A DNA stretch of 64,000 nt from Seriola aureovittata (taxonomy: Eukaryota > Chordata > Actinopteri > Carangiformes > Carangidae): the NCBI RefSeq assembly GCF_021018895.1, contig NC_079375.1, positions 16,395,992 through 16,459,991 on the forward strand, read 5' to 3'. The notes beneath the pieces are model-generated. The model saw nothing but the letters and a program-made list of their open reading frames with translations. It made no database searches and was not told the DNA's origin. This document shows, one piece after another, positions 22,089 through 34,816 of this stretch; the stretch's first letter is position 1; each line of letters opens with the position of its first letter. Both the position numbers and the translations under genes were made by a program.

Positions 22089-23664
22089 ATGTTTAATTTT
22101 AACTGTTCAAGTGCTCTAGAATATTCTTATCTAAAACACACAGAAACATAATATTGTGGTAATTGTTACCTGACGTGTTCTTGTTTGATTGTCCCGATGC
22201 TAGCAATAGACCGGACTGAGTCAACCCTCTGGTTTGGAGTTGACTTTGGTGTTTATTTAAGTGGCCACACACAGACGTGAGATGCAGTGACGTCAATGTG
22301 AGGTTAGACGATGACGACTATGAATGAGATATGACCGTGGTTAAAAATTCTCCTATACATTCTTTCCACCATCAGAAGATTTTGGATGTTCATTAAGTGA
22401 CCCATAAGTTTAAGCAATTTCAGAGGCTTAAGTGCTGTGATGCTTGGCACATTAAAATTAAGAGAGCAATGTGAATCTAATCAATTTAATCTAGATGGTG
22501 TTCAAATTGGTTCCATCAACAAAATTTGATTAAAACATCTTGGGTAGAAAACATTGAAGAAGGAACAGCACGAGGAGCAGTTAAGAGGATGAAAAGCCCC
22601 TCCCTGTTACTATGTTACAGCCAAGTGGCTGCAGCTTTCCCCATCCATATACTGGTCTATCTGTATGAGTCAACAAAGAGTGCATCAGATAAGGCCAGCG
22701 GTTGAGACAAGTCATACAAAACACCCATCGATTTATAGGAGCGTTAAGCCTAATGGATGTGCAACACAGAGCTTTTTCTGTTCTGGACATCAGGTAAGAA
22801 AACTCACCTTTGGCCAATCAATAATCTGTCAATAGATGTGTCTGCGCAAAAGGTTAAATAACAAAGTGATTTTCTTTTTTTGTCTCAAGTTTGTGAATAA
22901 TCGTAAGGATTTTATGTATTTAAATTCTGATGCCCTACCTGAAAGTGTGGGTAAATTTATTATTACAATTCACAATATGGTTTCATCCACACAACAGGTG
23001 TAATATTTTTTTATGCACTATGTTAAATGTATATTTTCTAATGTGTTCCAACATGAAGCTAATCATTTACAACTTCAGCATCTTCATTTGCAATATAGCA
23101 TATAGTATTTGAAACTGAAGGGGCAGAGTCCACTACTGTGTGCTGTTCATATTTGAATTTTAGGAAAGGTCTTTTGAATAATGATCTAGACTAAACCAAT
23201 TCAGAATGGGTTATAAATTACTGTAAAAGGAGCAATAACAAACTCATATGAATGTAATTATTGATAAAATGGAATCAGCTGAAACTGCATGAAAAATGTT
23301 ACAGGTTCGCCTGGCCTGCGATGCATCAAGATGATGGATATGAGAACACCTAATGATTGTTTAAAGACCATAACTCATTGTAGTTACTGCTGTTATTCTT
23401 CCTCATGTTGATACCAATGTTTGGTCAAAGTTATCAATTATAGGTATTATAGTTATCTTATCAAAGAGCCCCATAGTGTACCTAAAAGTAGCAAAACTGT
23501 GAAGAGGGCTTCAAGAAAAATCATATATTAGCTGCTCCAGTCTTATTATTAATATGAATTTATGGTGTTTTCATCCACAGGGAGCTGCTGGGAGAATTAG
23601 TCATTACATCGTAAAACACACATCACTCAGTGCTACTGTGTCTCCTCCATAACTCAAACACAAA
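22089..23664. other. mterf4-gpr148 spacer, no gene seen
   Basis: This AT-rich spacer has no recognisable coding exon. A pyrimidine-poor but canonical acceptor-like TTTTCATCCACAG ends at 23580, 84 bp before the gpr148 ATG, so a spliced 5' UTR exon for gpr148 is possible. No matching donor was identified with confidence. Confidence 0.4.
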
Positions 23665-24630
23665 ATGACGTCCACGTTACAAATTACAAACCTCACGCAG
23701 GAGTGGGTTGAGAGTCTGCGGAGGTGGCACCTCGAGTTTTTTTTCATCCCTACCATAGTCGTCACCCTGGCCACCTTATTCGCCAACCCCGTCCTCCTGA
23801 CATGCATCTTTCTGTCCCGCGCCTTGCGACGGGAGACACGTTACCTGCTGGTAGCCAACACCCTGACAGCAGACATGCTCTTCCTCATCCTCAACCTGGC
23901 CACGGTGATCTGTAACGCAGTGAGAGCTCAGATACCCTGGCTCGTCTGTGAGCTGGTCACAGCTGTCACTATCACCGCCTACTGCTGTGCCATCCTCACC
24001 GTCACCCTCATGGTGGTCGACACCTACGCTGCTGTCCGCTGGCCTCTCCACTACCACGAGATCCTTCCACCTGCCCGCACCCACCGCATAGTGCTGGCCC
24101 TGTGGGTGCTGGCAGCCGTGTACCCTTTCACCCTGGTGATCATGATGGAGGTGGAGAGGGGAAATCCCAATGAAAAGGTGGCCGTCTGTCTGGTCCTCAT
24201 CTCACTCGGCTTCATTCAGGTCCAGAACGTGATGGGGATCCACATCTACTTCTTTGTCGCTGCCCTCATCTGTGCTCTACTCATTTTTTACTGCTATATT
24301 CGGCTCTACATCGTAACAAGGACACAGGGCATCTGGCAGAACCGCTTCTCCAGGGCCCGGGTCACCCTGCTGGCCCATGGGATTCTGCTCCTGCTCTACT
24401 TTGCCCCTGGCTTTGTTTTCACCCTGGAGCTCTTCCTGTTTCAGAGGAAAGACATAAGTCAAGATGTTCGTGTGTGGATCAGCACAGTCAATATGTGTGT
24501 ATTTATGTTGCTGCCCAGAGCGTTTGCTCCTTACCTCTATGGGCTGAGGTACAGGGAGATCTCTGATACTCTAATGCAGCTGCTGCATCGGCACAGGAGA
24601 CTCGGCCTAACCACAACCACAGTATCATAA
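23665..24630 (+). CDS. gpr148: Orphan class A G-protein-coupled receptor, GPR148-like, intronless
   Basis: This is a single open frame of 321 residues with seven hydrophobic segments at about 25-50, 60-85, 98-123, 141-161, 193-217, 231-258 and 270-295. Class A marks are an Asn-glycosylation sequon at 9-11, Asn41 in TM1, Asp70 in TM2 and Trp92, with a likely disulphide between Cys95 and Cys175. The usual DRY at the end of TM3 is DTY (119-121), and NPxxY in TM7 is replaced by PRAFAPYLYGLRY. Remembered human GPR148 shares GIW followed by FSRAR/YSRAR after TM5, TLL in TM6, and MLLPRA with YLY and LRYR in TM7, so the orthology call is reasonable. Ligand and G-protein coupling are unknown. The short N-terminus argues against a peptide-binding ectodomain or signal peptide. 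Confidence 0.85.
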   Translation: MTSTLQITNLTQEWVESLRRWHLEFFFIPTIVVTLATLFANPVLLTCIFLSRALRRETRYLLVANTLTADMLFLILNLATVICNAVRAQIPWLVCELVTAVTITAYCCAILTVTLMVVDTYAAVRWPLHYHEILPPARTHRIVLALWVLAAVYPFTLVIMMEVERGNPNEKVAVCLVLISLGFIQVQNVMGIHIYFFVAALICALLIFYCYIRLYIVTRTQGIWQNRFSRARVTLLAHGILLLLYFAPGFVFTLELFLFQRKDISQDVRVWISTVNMCVFMLLPRAFAPYLYGLRYREISDTLMQLLHRHRRLGLTTTTVS

Positions 24631-26770
24631 ATATTTCATCAGACCTGTCTATTACTCATACTTAGTGCATTTCCCTAATGGTTTTACTTGTGATATACAT
24701 ACTTCCAAAGAATACTTTACAAAGAAGGAACTTGAAGGGCATAACCTTCAGTGCAACCCCACCACCCACCAATATTTGTTTTTTGACTAACCACCAAAAA
24801 GTCTATAGATGATATATAAAAGTATTTTTTCACATTTTCTATATAAATTTAAAATATATTGTTTGTAAATTTGTTTGTCTAAATGTTGTTTCAAAACTCC
24901 ACAATGCCGAGGATCTCATACTAAAATCCCTTTGTTTTATCTTTTTTAAAATCTTTTTCTACAGCAATCAAATTTAAAATACTACATGTTAACCCTAAAT
25001 ACTGCCTTGTCCATGTTTTATATCATGTTGTTAACGCACAATGGCTACTGTTATATGTAAATTAGCAATTCAACTTTTTAAGGCATTAATTTTTTCAAAT
25101 TATGAATCTTTCTGTTCATTTCTTTACCTGCGATTGATACCTCTTTTTATTGCAGTGTTCATCCAAACAAAAATAAGAAAATAAGCTGAAATCCCTTGTT
25201 TCCTAAGTTTATGTCTCATTATTGAGGGATCATTAAATCTAGAATAGTTTTTTTTTAATATACGAGCCAAATTTGTATTGGTATTCTTATTCTATCATCA
25301 TTATGTCATGTAAAAGCTACATAAAAGCTATCAGACACTCAGCGTCAGTTTTATGACTGTAGGAACAAAGCGCTTAACTCCATTTGCCTTCAAACCCTTG
25401 TTTGTCTAAAAGTGAATGTCCATCATTAACAAATGGTCGATTGACTTGACAGTTTAAGGCCCCAAAGGAAAGAGCACCTTCCCTCAGGAAGGAAGGTGTG
25501 GTAGATAATCATGGTGAGTCATTCCTGCCTCTGCCGTGCGCTGTCTGTAACAGGTACAACAGCTCGACAGTAGAGGGACACATTTGTCTGTCTGCCGGGC
25601 TGCTGTGACTGCTCCTTCCTGCAGCAGTGTTGCCTTTCTCCCCGCAAAGATGCCCTAACCCTCTGCTCACTGTCTGCATCTGCAGGTGAAGTCGAAGTGT
25701 TAGCCATTTTTGTACCAATGGCTCTACAACAACAACAACAACAACAATAATAATCTGACTGATTTACCTGCTTTCCATGAAAATCTTAGCTCTTGGCTGT
25801 GTAGCTTACTTTGCTAATCTTTCTTTGCATCCTTTCTGATAACAGGGTTTTGTTCTGGTGAACTTGTACAGGTGCAGATGCCTGGAGGCCATCAAAACAT
25901 AACTCCTTTTGCAGTATTGTCACCTGTTCCTCACCTCTACCCATTTCTTCCATTTCCTCATTTTGGTTGTTGAGCTGCTGATGTGTTGTCCAGTGTGTGG
26001 AAGTCCTAGTTAGTGTGTATGACCAGTGGTGGTGGTGGAGGTGACAAAAGTCCCCTCACTGTACCTGTATGACTCCAGAGACAGAGACCCATGACTGGTC
26101 CCGCTCTGCATCTAAAGGACGATCCAAAGACAGTTTATCAGACTGAATATCTCTCCTCATGTAGGTCATGATGATCTTTGTGGATGTTTTTTTACATTTT
26201 GAACATTGTGTAACTTTCACTGACCATATGATGAAGAGTGTGAAAAGATTATCCTCTGTACTAGTAACACATCGTTCTAAACAGTGTATAATGGGTCATT
26301 GATGAGCATCGTAGACTCTTTCAGGGAACTCAGTTGGGAGCTCTAAGAAATATTTTGCAACAGGGTAAGGAAGTTGTGACATGCTTTGTTCCAACTGAGC
26401 TCCTCCTTCCTCCTCACCTGAAAAAAAGCGTTGCACAGTGCCTTTCATCCTGTTTTCACGTGCACGTGGTATCACATTACAGTTGTATCTGTTTGTTTAG
26501 CTCATATACCTTCACAGTATGCGTTTTGTGTTTGTGTATTCCATTGTATTGATAAATACTATGTAACAACTATGTAAAAACACGTTCCGAGGACTAGTAT
26601 TTTATACTGAATTTAATAACGTTTTCCCACCGTTTAATACTATGTAATACTGTCCCATTAACTGTCTTCTACACGTTCACACAAGTTAGGCTATTAAACT
26701 GGTATTGTTTTGCTGTATTGCTCAACCGCTGTCACTTGTTGTTACGAACTTTTTCTCCACTAAAAGTTGA
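24631..26770. other. gpr148-klhl24 intergenic region
   Basis: About 2.1 kb of AT-rich sequence with no exon recognised. A CAA/TAA trinucleotide run lies near 25727-25753. A possible polyadenylation variant ATTAAA lies near 25233. No RNA gene was identified. Confidence 0.45.
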
Positions 26771-26771
26771 G

Positions 26772-27203
26772 TTTGTTTGCAAACAAAGGACAGCCACGTG
26801 GAGAACTACAGGCAGCTGGGAAGTGTTGTTTTTCATGGTGCAGAAAGTAAGAGACAAACCCTTTAATTGAACGCTATTACCCATAATGCACTGAAAGCAC
26901 CAGCTGAGTGGGCGCAGTGGGCTGGCTTTTATTTTTTCTCCTGACAAGTATATATGGGTCCAGTGTTTACAGTTATGTAGTTAGAGATCTTTGTTTTTGT
27001 CATCACCTTAAAGTCAAAATGTCCCGGCTGTATAACAGCCTAGCTTCTTTCTCATAACCAATCGAGAGCAAATATTGTAAAAGATATTGATAAACTTTTT
27101 CAGGATACAGATTTATTTTTCTCCATACTTTTTTTTTGTTTGTTTTTTCCCCCCCTTCACTTGAACCTGAAGAGGACGCTTCATCTGGAAACTTCTGCAT
27201 AAG
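26772..27203 (+). promoter_or_regulatory. klhl24: klhl24 promoter and putative noncoding exon 1
   Basis: A perfect 16-bp palindrome TTTGTTTGCAAACAAA (26772-26787) carries two forkhead-type half-sites. It is followed by a CACGTG E-box (26795-26800), a TATA-like TATATAT (26949-26955) and a forkhead-core TGTTTAC (26964-26970). A donor-like AAG|GTAACG at 27203/27204 could end a noncoding first exon that joins the acceptor CCTCAG ending at 28704, just upstream of the coding start. All assignments are inferred from motifs; the transcription start is unproven. Confidence 0.5.
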
Positions 27204-28748
27204 GTAACGACTTTTATCGATAACAAAGGATGTTGTTAACGTCCGTTTGTTATGAATTTACAGTTATTTCTTGCTCTCCGTTTGAGTTTGTCACAGTATA
27301 TTGAGTAAAGCAACGACTCAGGCACTCGTTTTTTTTAGCATGTTGTCAGGGGCTAACGGTCGGCATGAGGCAAGTCTCCTTTGTCTAATAAACCGAAGCT
27401 CGTAGGGTTTTCTGCTTATATAGTTACCTGACCCTAAATACATTTTACTTGATTGTCTTTAATTAATACTTACACTACTTTTTGTACTTAATGTGATGCA
27501 ATTTCATATTTCATCATTAGCATTCTTCTTTCTTTTTTTTTTTTTTTAAAGCAAAAACTAATAAATAATGGTGTAATTTGTCATAAGACTCTGACTCTCT
27601 GACCTGAATTTCAATTTAACTTTATTTCAACTGGAAACAGGATACAGCAAACAATTAGACCGTTCAAACATAGCACAATAAAATACAGCTTTATTTCATT
27701 TGTTGTCATTTGTATTGTTCTTTCTCATTGGTTATTAGTCACAAAGCAAATCTCTAATGCACGAAACACCTCTGGCTAAACCTGTCTTCTATTTAACATG
27801 ACTTAAAGGAGGTGCTGCTGCTGCTTTCAAATAGCGCACGTGAACAGGCAGAGTCTGCTGAGACTGAGCCAAAATCTGAAGTTATAAATAACCTGAGATG
27901 AATGACCTCACAGGAGCAAAGGCCAGATCTGCTGCCAACTTTAACAGAGGCAGTATGTGGCCATAGATAAGAGTTATTCATGTTTTGATCAAATGTCTTC
28001 AAGAACCTGAGAACGGGATGTCCTGGATAAACACGCAAGCTCTGTGGATGTGAACAAAGCCTAATTCATGAAGCACCTTGGTTGATTGCTGTAAGGACTT
28101 CTTCTGAAAGAAGCAAATGTCTTAAGATTACAGAATTAATATGACTCAATGTTATTAGTAGCCCTGACTTGGCACTTTTTATTCCAACAATGATTATGTA
28201 GTGTCTGATAGCAAACCTGCCCCTCTTTCAAAACAAACCTTACACACATGTATGTCAGCCCTCCAACCGTTGCTCAACCTCTCTCCTGCCTGTGTCTCCT
28301 CGTCATCCTCCGTCTCGTGCGGCCCCATTGTTCCGCAGGGCACAACTGTTTCACAGCAGTGATGAGCTAGAGGAAGTGTGTGCAGCTCAGATTTCATTAC
28401 TTGGAACTACTTTTCTTAGACATTTTAGCAATGCCCCGTGGGCTTTAGAAAATTGTTTGTGGGACTCACATGTTTTCCCCAACGTCTGTGCACATGCTTT
28501 GTGGCTTTCCTGAGTGAGAGCTTTGTTTTTGTGCAATGAATGTTCTCAATTTGTACTACAGTGGTCTAATTAGGTTTCTGTTTATGAATTTGTACTCTTT
28601 TTCATGGTATCCCTTCCTACCACATCTGATAGGATGGCATTGTATAAGTATCTAGCAATATTTTTTATTTTGATAGCACTGTACTACCTGCTCTCTATCC
28701 TCAGGTCATCTTAAAGTTAAGAGAAGGTCTACATTGAAGGTGGCAGCC

Positions 28749-31700
28749 ATGGTGTTGATTTTGGGCAGAAGGATGAACAGGGAGGACTCTGGGATCAGAG
28801 ACTCACCAGCTGTTAAACGCAAGGTGATGTGAAACAGACAAACAGACATTAGCTATGTTTTTTAACGTGCAGCTTTTGTTTCAGCATATTTAAATCACAT
28901 TTTACAAATCTTTATGCATGTTATTGTTTCCTAAGGTGTTTGAGGTTGACTCCAAAACTTTATCCAGCCAGGATGTCTTGGACTTCTGTTCTGGCTCATC
29001 CCACTCAGAGGGAATCCTGCAGGTGTTCAATGAGTTTCGTGACTGCCGCCTGTTCACTGATGTGGTCATCAGCGTGCAGGGCCGCGAGTTCCCCTGCCAT
29101 CGCGCTGTGCTCTCTGCATGCTCTTCCTATTTCAGAGCCATGTTCTGCAACGATCACCGCGAGAGCCGTGAGATGCTGGTGGAGATCAATGGCATCCTGG
29201 CTGAAGCGATGGACTCCTTCCTCACCTATGTTTACACCGGCCGCGCCAAGATCACCACCGAGAATGTCCAGTTCCTCTTTGAGACCTCCAGCCTCTTCCA
29301 GATCACCACACTGCGTGATGCCTGTGCAAAGTTCCTGGAGGACCAGCTGGACCCATGCAACTGCCTGGGCATCCAGCGATTCGCAGATGCCCATGCCCTG
29401 AAGCAGCTCGCCAGCCGCTGCCGCAGTTATGCCCTGGCCAACTTCTCAGAGGTGGCTCAGCATGAGGAGTTCCTCGACCTGCGTAGAGAGGAGCTGGAAG
29501 AGTACATTGGCAGTGATGAGCTGTCCATCGGCAAGGAGGAGGTGGTGTTTGAGGCGGTGATGAGATGGGTGTACCATGGCATGGAGCACAGGAAGCCCAT
29601 GCTGAAGGCCCTGCTGCACCATGTGCGCCTGCCTCTTCTGCACCCCAACTACTTTGTCCAGACAGTGGAGGGAGACCAGCTCATCCAGAATGCTCCAGAG
29701 TGCTACCAGCTTCTCCACGAGGCCAGGCGCTACCACGTACTAGGAAATGAAATGATGTCACCCAGAACTCGTCCACGCAGGTAACTAAAATATTGACTTA
29801 TCAGCTATGAGGCAGGCTGAGGGAAGATCAGCTAACCCAGATATTATCTCCAGAAGGAAGCTAACTTAACTCTTATCACTCTAGTACAGGCTTATCTCTG
29901 CTTTGTTGTGCACCAGCAATTTTTTTTATTAAAAAAGAAAACAAATTTAGTTTGACACATTTTTTTGTCTTGTCGGGTTGAAACATTTAGGTTAGAGTGA
30001 GGTAAGAAAACATGTCTTCTTTAAACAGTTAGTTGATGTGTCATCCCACATTGTATAGCAAGAGGTTACAGCTTGCACATGAACTCTGTGCTCCTAGCTG
30101 TGTTGTTGTTATGTGTGTGTGTGTGTGCGTGTGTGTGTGTGTGAGAGAAAGAGACAGGGAGTGTTATTGTGCTGAACAGACAAATGTGTCATTGACGGAG
30201 CTGTGTTTTGTAGCCCTATTTTGAAATGGAAATGATAATGAAGGAGGCAGGGCATGTTCGTACATAGACTGGTTAGCCGGGAAGAAAAAAAAAAAGAGGT
30301 GATGCAAGAAATGGCAATCATGAAATGTTGAGTCTTGTTATCATACCAGCAGTATAACTCACCTTGCTGATATGTTTGGGTTCTAAGTGTCCCCACCTGT
30401 TCACTTGACACTTATTTACCATGGTTTTTTTCCTGTTTTGAAAAGTGTCCAGTTGGATGTTACAATGTAATGTTTGATACAGGATAAAGGTGAATACGGA
30501 CTGAAACCTTATGAATGAGATTTAAAAAAAAAAAATAAAAATAAAAATAAAAAATAGACCAAACACAGTGCAGCTGCCTTTATGTGTTAGACCAGCTGCA
30601 ACGGTTAAAGTGGGAACAGCGCCAGTTGTCAGTTATTGAGGTTGTGTGACGTGTAGTTCAGGTGTATTGTGTGAGTATCCAGGCAGATCTGTTCAGATCA
30701 GGAAGCCAATCAGGCAGTTAGTTCCCGCACCATCGGCTTCGTTTGCCCTGAGGGCCAAATCCTCTCCTGCTCAAAACAGATGCCAGATTTTCCCCTTTCT
30801 GTGTCTACACCAGGGCCTTTCTTCTCCTGGGAAGCCTCTAGAATGTAATTAATCACATGCACACACATCGCATGCACACACACATAAAGAAACAACAACC
30901 CAAATCTGTTACCTGGGCCTGACTATACTCTATCACGTGCAGAGTAAACAGATAGAGAAATGTAGGGAAAAGTGCAAGGAAACTTTTGTGCCACATTTGC
31001 ACACTGACATACTGTACCTATACACTTGTATTTTTTTATACAGATTAACACCTAGTAGTCCCTGTCTGGTGTCAGTGTTTTAGAATTGTGCAATAAGAAA
31101 AAAAGCTGCTGTTAATTAACTACCCTGTAGGAAATGTAGTCATATTCTTGGCATGTGTTGAACACCCAAATAGGAAAGCATTGTGATCATGGAAATTGAA
31201 CTCCCAAGTCTGTTTTTGTTGCACCCTTGATTGATACCTTCATTGTAACCTGAACTTTGCCTTGAAGATAAGTGAAGCTACTGACTTCGGTGGAAACCAC
31301 CACTCTGTTCATGCCCTGGCACAAATTTCTACCGCCTATAATTAGAAATCTCTCCAAGTGATAACATGTGTATGTTTATGTCTTCATACCCTTTCTATAG
31401 GCCTACGTATACACAGTATTTTAATTAGATACCATGTCTGTTTCCATGTCTCTCCCTCTATCCTTTCTTCCCCCAAATTCTTCTGTAAAGGTCGACTGGC
31501 TACTCTGAGGTGATTGTGGTGGTCGGTGGCTGTGAGAGGGTGGGGGGCTTCAACTTGCCCTACACTGAATGCTATGATCCAGTCACAGGAGAGTGGAAGT
31601 CACTCGCCAAACTGCCCGAGTTCACCAAGTCAGAGTATGCCGTCTGTGCCCTCCGCAACGACATTCTGGTGTCAGGTAAGACCCTGCTACGTTTGTTCTT

Positions 31701-34700
31701 AACAATTCAATAGCATGGTACAATCAAAACTTGAAATAAACACAAGACTTTTATGTTTTTCTCATATTTTTTTCTATTTCAAGAAACATTTTGGCTATTG
31801 GAAATTCAGAATGGCTGGTATCTAATAGCCATAAAATGGCTATGGATCCAAAAGGCAATTCAAATCCTGTACCAATACTACACATCTATTTATTCTGGGG
31901 TTAGACTCAGGATATACTTGGTTGTTTTAAAGTCCAGTTTTTCTTAATTATCGTAGGATTGTGTCATACCCAGAAACAACAATTCACTTAAGGGACATGG
32001 TCAGTGTGTGTCTTTGCTTTACTTGCAATCTAATCTCCCAGTGGAGTGGCAGGAGAGGCCACGGCGGCTGTTTGCCCTGTGTTATTTTTACAGCCTCAGC
32101 CTGTTTGAGTTTGAGTTGAAGGAAAATATGAGCGCAACATCTGGATGCACTCTCCAAGCTCAGTGCTGAGAGCGACCTTCATTGGCTCGCTCACTCCTTT
32201 CCTCTTCCTATTGGCCAATCATCAGGGTCACTACCTTTCACATCTGTTCAGCCGCTTTCTAGGATCCCCTTTAGACAAAGATCGAATAATCCTTTTCAGT
32301 TTTAGACTACTCCAATAGGTTGTTTAAGTTTGAAATAAACCTAAAGCTGAGATATTATAGGTGTCATGGGCTCCTGGCAAAGCTGATGCATTTTTGGAGC
32401 TTAGCATTGGCCAAGTGTTGTGCAAGCCCTCTTTGGTGGAACAAAGACCTAAATTGAACAAGACATTATTATTACGTCATTCATTTTAAATCATGAGGTC
32501 AGAGTAAAGGTAGTTGCCAAATCACACTTTGATTTGAATATGTGCTGTGTACAAGATACAGTTTTGTACGGTTGCTGGATCAAGGGAATGGAGGTGAAGG
32601 GTTTTTCTTTCTTCTGTTTTCTTCTTTTTTTTTTCTTTTTTTTTTCTTGGAGGAGGAGAGGAATTATTTCCAAGAAAAAGTTTAAAAGTGCCTGCTATGA
32701 CTTCTCATGCTCAAACATGCTTTATGTCAGCCACAAGACATGACAGGATAACAACAGGAGCTGGGAGATATAGAGAAGAAAAAAAAAATGAAGAAGGAAA
32801 TATAGAGAGAAAAAAAGTTCTTCCCTTCAGCAAAGACTGTGCAGTGTTTATGCTTCTTTTTTCTTTCACGATCTCACTGTGCCAAGTCCTCACGTGTGCT
32901 ATCTATCTACCCTCTAGCACTGCCTGGAAAAGTCAACATACCCCTCCCTCCACGTCTCTCCGACTCACACACATACACTACACACGCTACTGCTTTATTG
33001 CATGTTATGATCTTCATTGGCCCATTTTACTTCTTTTTCACCCTGTCTGCATTGATACATTTAATCCCCCTTTTCTCAACTTTTTTTTTTTACCTTGCAC
33101 TCTCTTGATTAAATTCCCACACATGCCTCCTGCTCTGTCTGTTTGCCTCTCTCCTCACAGTGGGAACTGGTGCAAATACCTTGGAGGTCCTCCAGCGTCT
33201 AGCACAGCTGCAGTTAGCTGTGGTCTTAAATAGGATATGGCTCTACTGGGTATACAAAATCTTGTAGGTCTGTCTGTGCTGGGACAGGGACTCTGCACAC
33301 TTCTGACTCTCTCGCATTCATTGTATTGTAATGAACCACTTTGTACGATCCAGAGTGGGAATTAACACAGAAATGCATTGAATTCAGGAGTACTTCAGAT
33401 TATAGTCGGTTATGATCTAATGTCACAAGACGATCTATGTTCGTTTTCATGTGGCAAGAGGAGATACATACCTCTTCGTTACTGTCACTGTCAGAGATTA
33501 GATATGATTGAATAATGTGTTATCAACTAGTGACTAGTAAAACACATGTGTCACACATTACAGTGGGGGTCATAGTCATAAGTAGTCTGACATCTCACTG
33601 AACAAAAGGAATTCTCTAACATATGGAAGTAGATCATCAACATTAGCAATAAAACTGACAACTCTCCGAAAGCTGTCACACAAATCATACTGGGACCTCC
33701 CAAAGTCAATGTCTCATGTTCCTTAAAACCAGTTATTAGCAGCAGTGGTCCTCCCCTTAAAGGTTTTGGTGACAAAAAGCGTCTTTTAACTAGATACCTA
33801 GGTTTGTCATAAGTGGTACATCCTCCACTAAATGCATTCCGTCATGCAAATCTTTAAAAACAGAAGCCTCCGGGGCAGCAGACAGTCAGGCTATTTCACT
33901 ATCCGGGAGATTATTGAGCAGACACTTGCTGCAACTAACTTCCTCCTCTTGTCTCCTTTTGTCTGTGTCTGGCAGTATAATTTAAGATGACTGAAGATTT
34001 ATTACCATGTTTTACATCCAAAACAAAAAACAGAGGAGGTAGACATGAATAGCCACTTTTATTTATTTAATAAGGTGAATGATCAAGGTGATATTTTTTT
34101 AAATATCTATCCTCACCTATGTAGTCTGACCGTCAACTATCTTACAATACAGAAAACTTCTGCTTTGTTTGCATGTGAATGCGCCTTTGTTTACAGTCAC
34201 ATGTTTTCTTTATGCCTCTATCATTGCTCAATAGAACCACCCACATGTGTTTCAGCACATTACCTGTTGTTAAGTAAGAAACTGCTCTTCTCTTAAGGGC
34301 ATCAAGTTTTAAAGGGAGAGCCGTGATTTGAAGGCAGGACTTTTTTTTAATTAATTTTCATTAATCTGTATTTTATTAACTGATATCACCCCCGTGGGAT
34401 CAATTTAAGTCCTGGTGTGAAATAACACAGATTGTCACTGATCTTTCTGTTTGTTGGTATCCATGCTACACACATGCTCCACGATCTTCTGAACATATTG
34501 TTGGATAAAATCCAGCAGGTAACTGCTGCCGGTTTTAAGAGCCCTGCAGTGATAAACTTGTTTTTCCAATGACTTTTAGATAGGATGTTTCTTCTTCAGC
34601 TTAACTGTCAACACCTTTTTCCAGTTGACCTGCATTTTATCACATCTTTCCCTTATGCTTAAAAAAAGTTAGCCTGTGCTACTCACTGTATTTCCAGAAG

Positions 34701-34742
34701 ATTGGTTTTGTTTTTCCTCCAGTCTGTTCTGAATTAACAGAC

Positions 34743-34816
<74 letters not shown>

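Noticed and set aside
29005..29394. 129-codon open frame antisense to klhl24 exon 2
   Set aside because: It is the mirror of a long, well-conserved coding exon. No splice, start context or similarity supports a gene.
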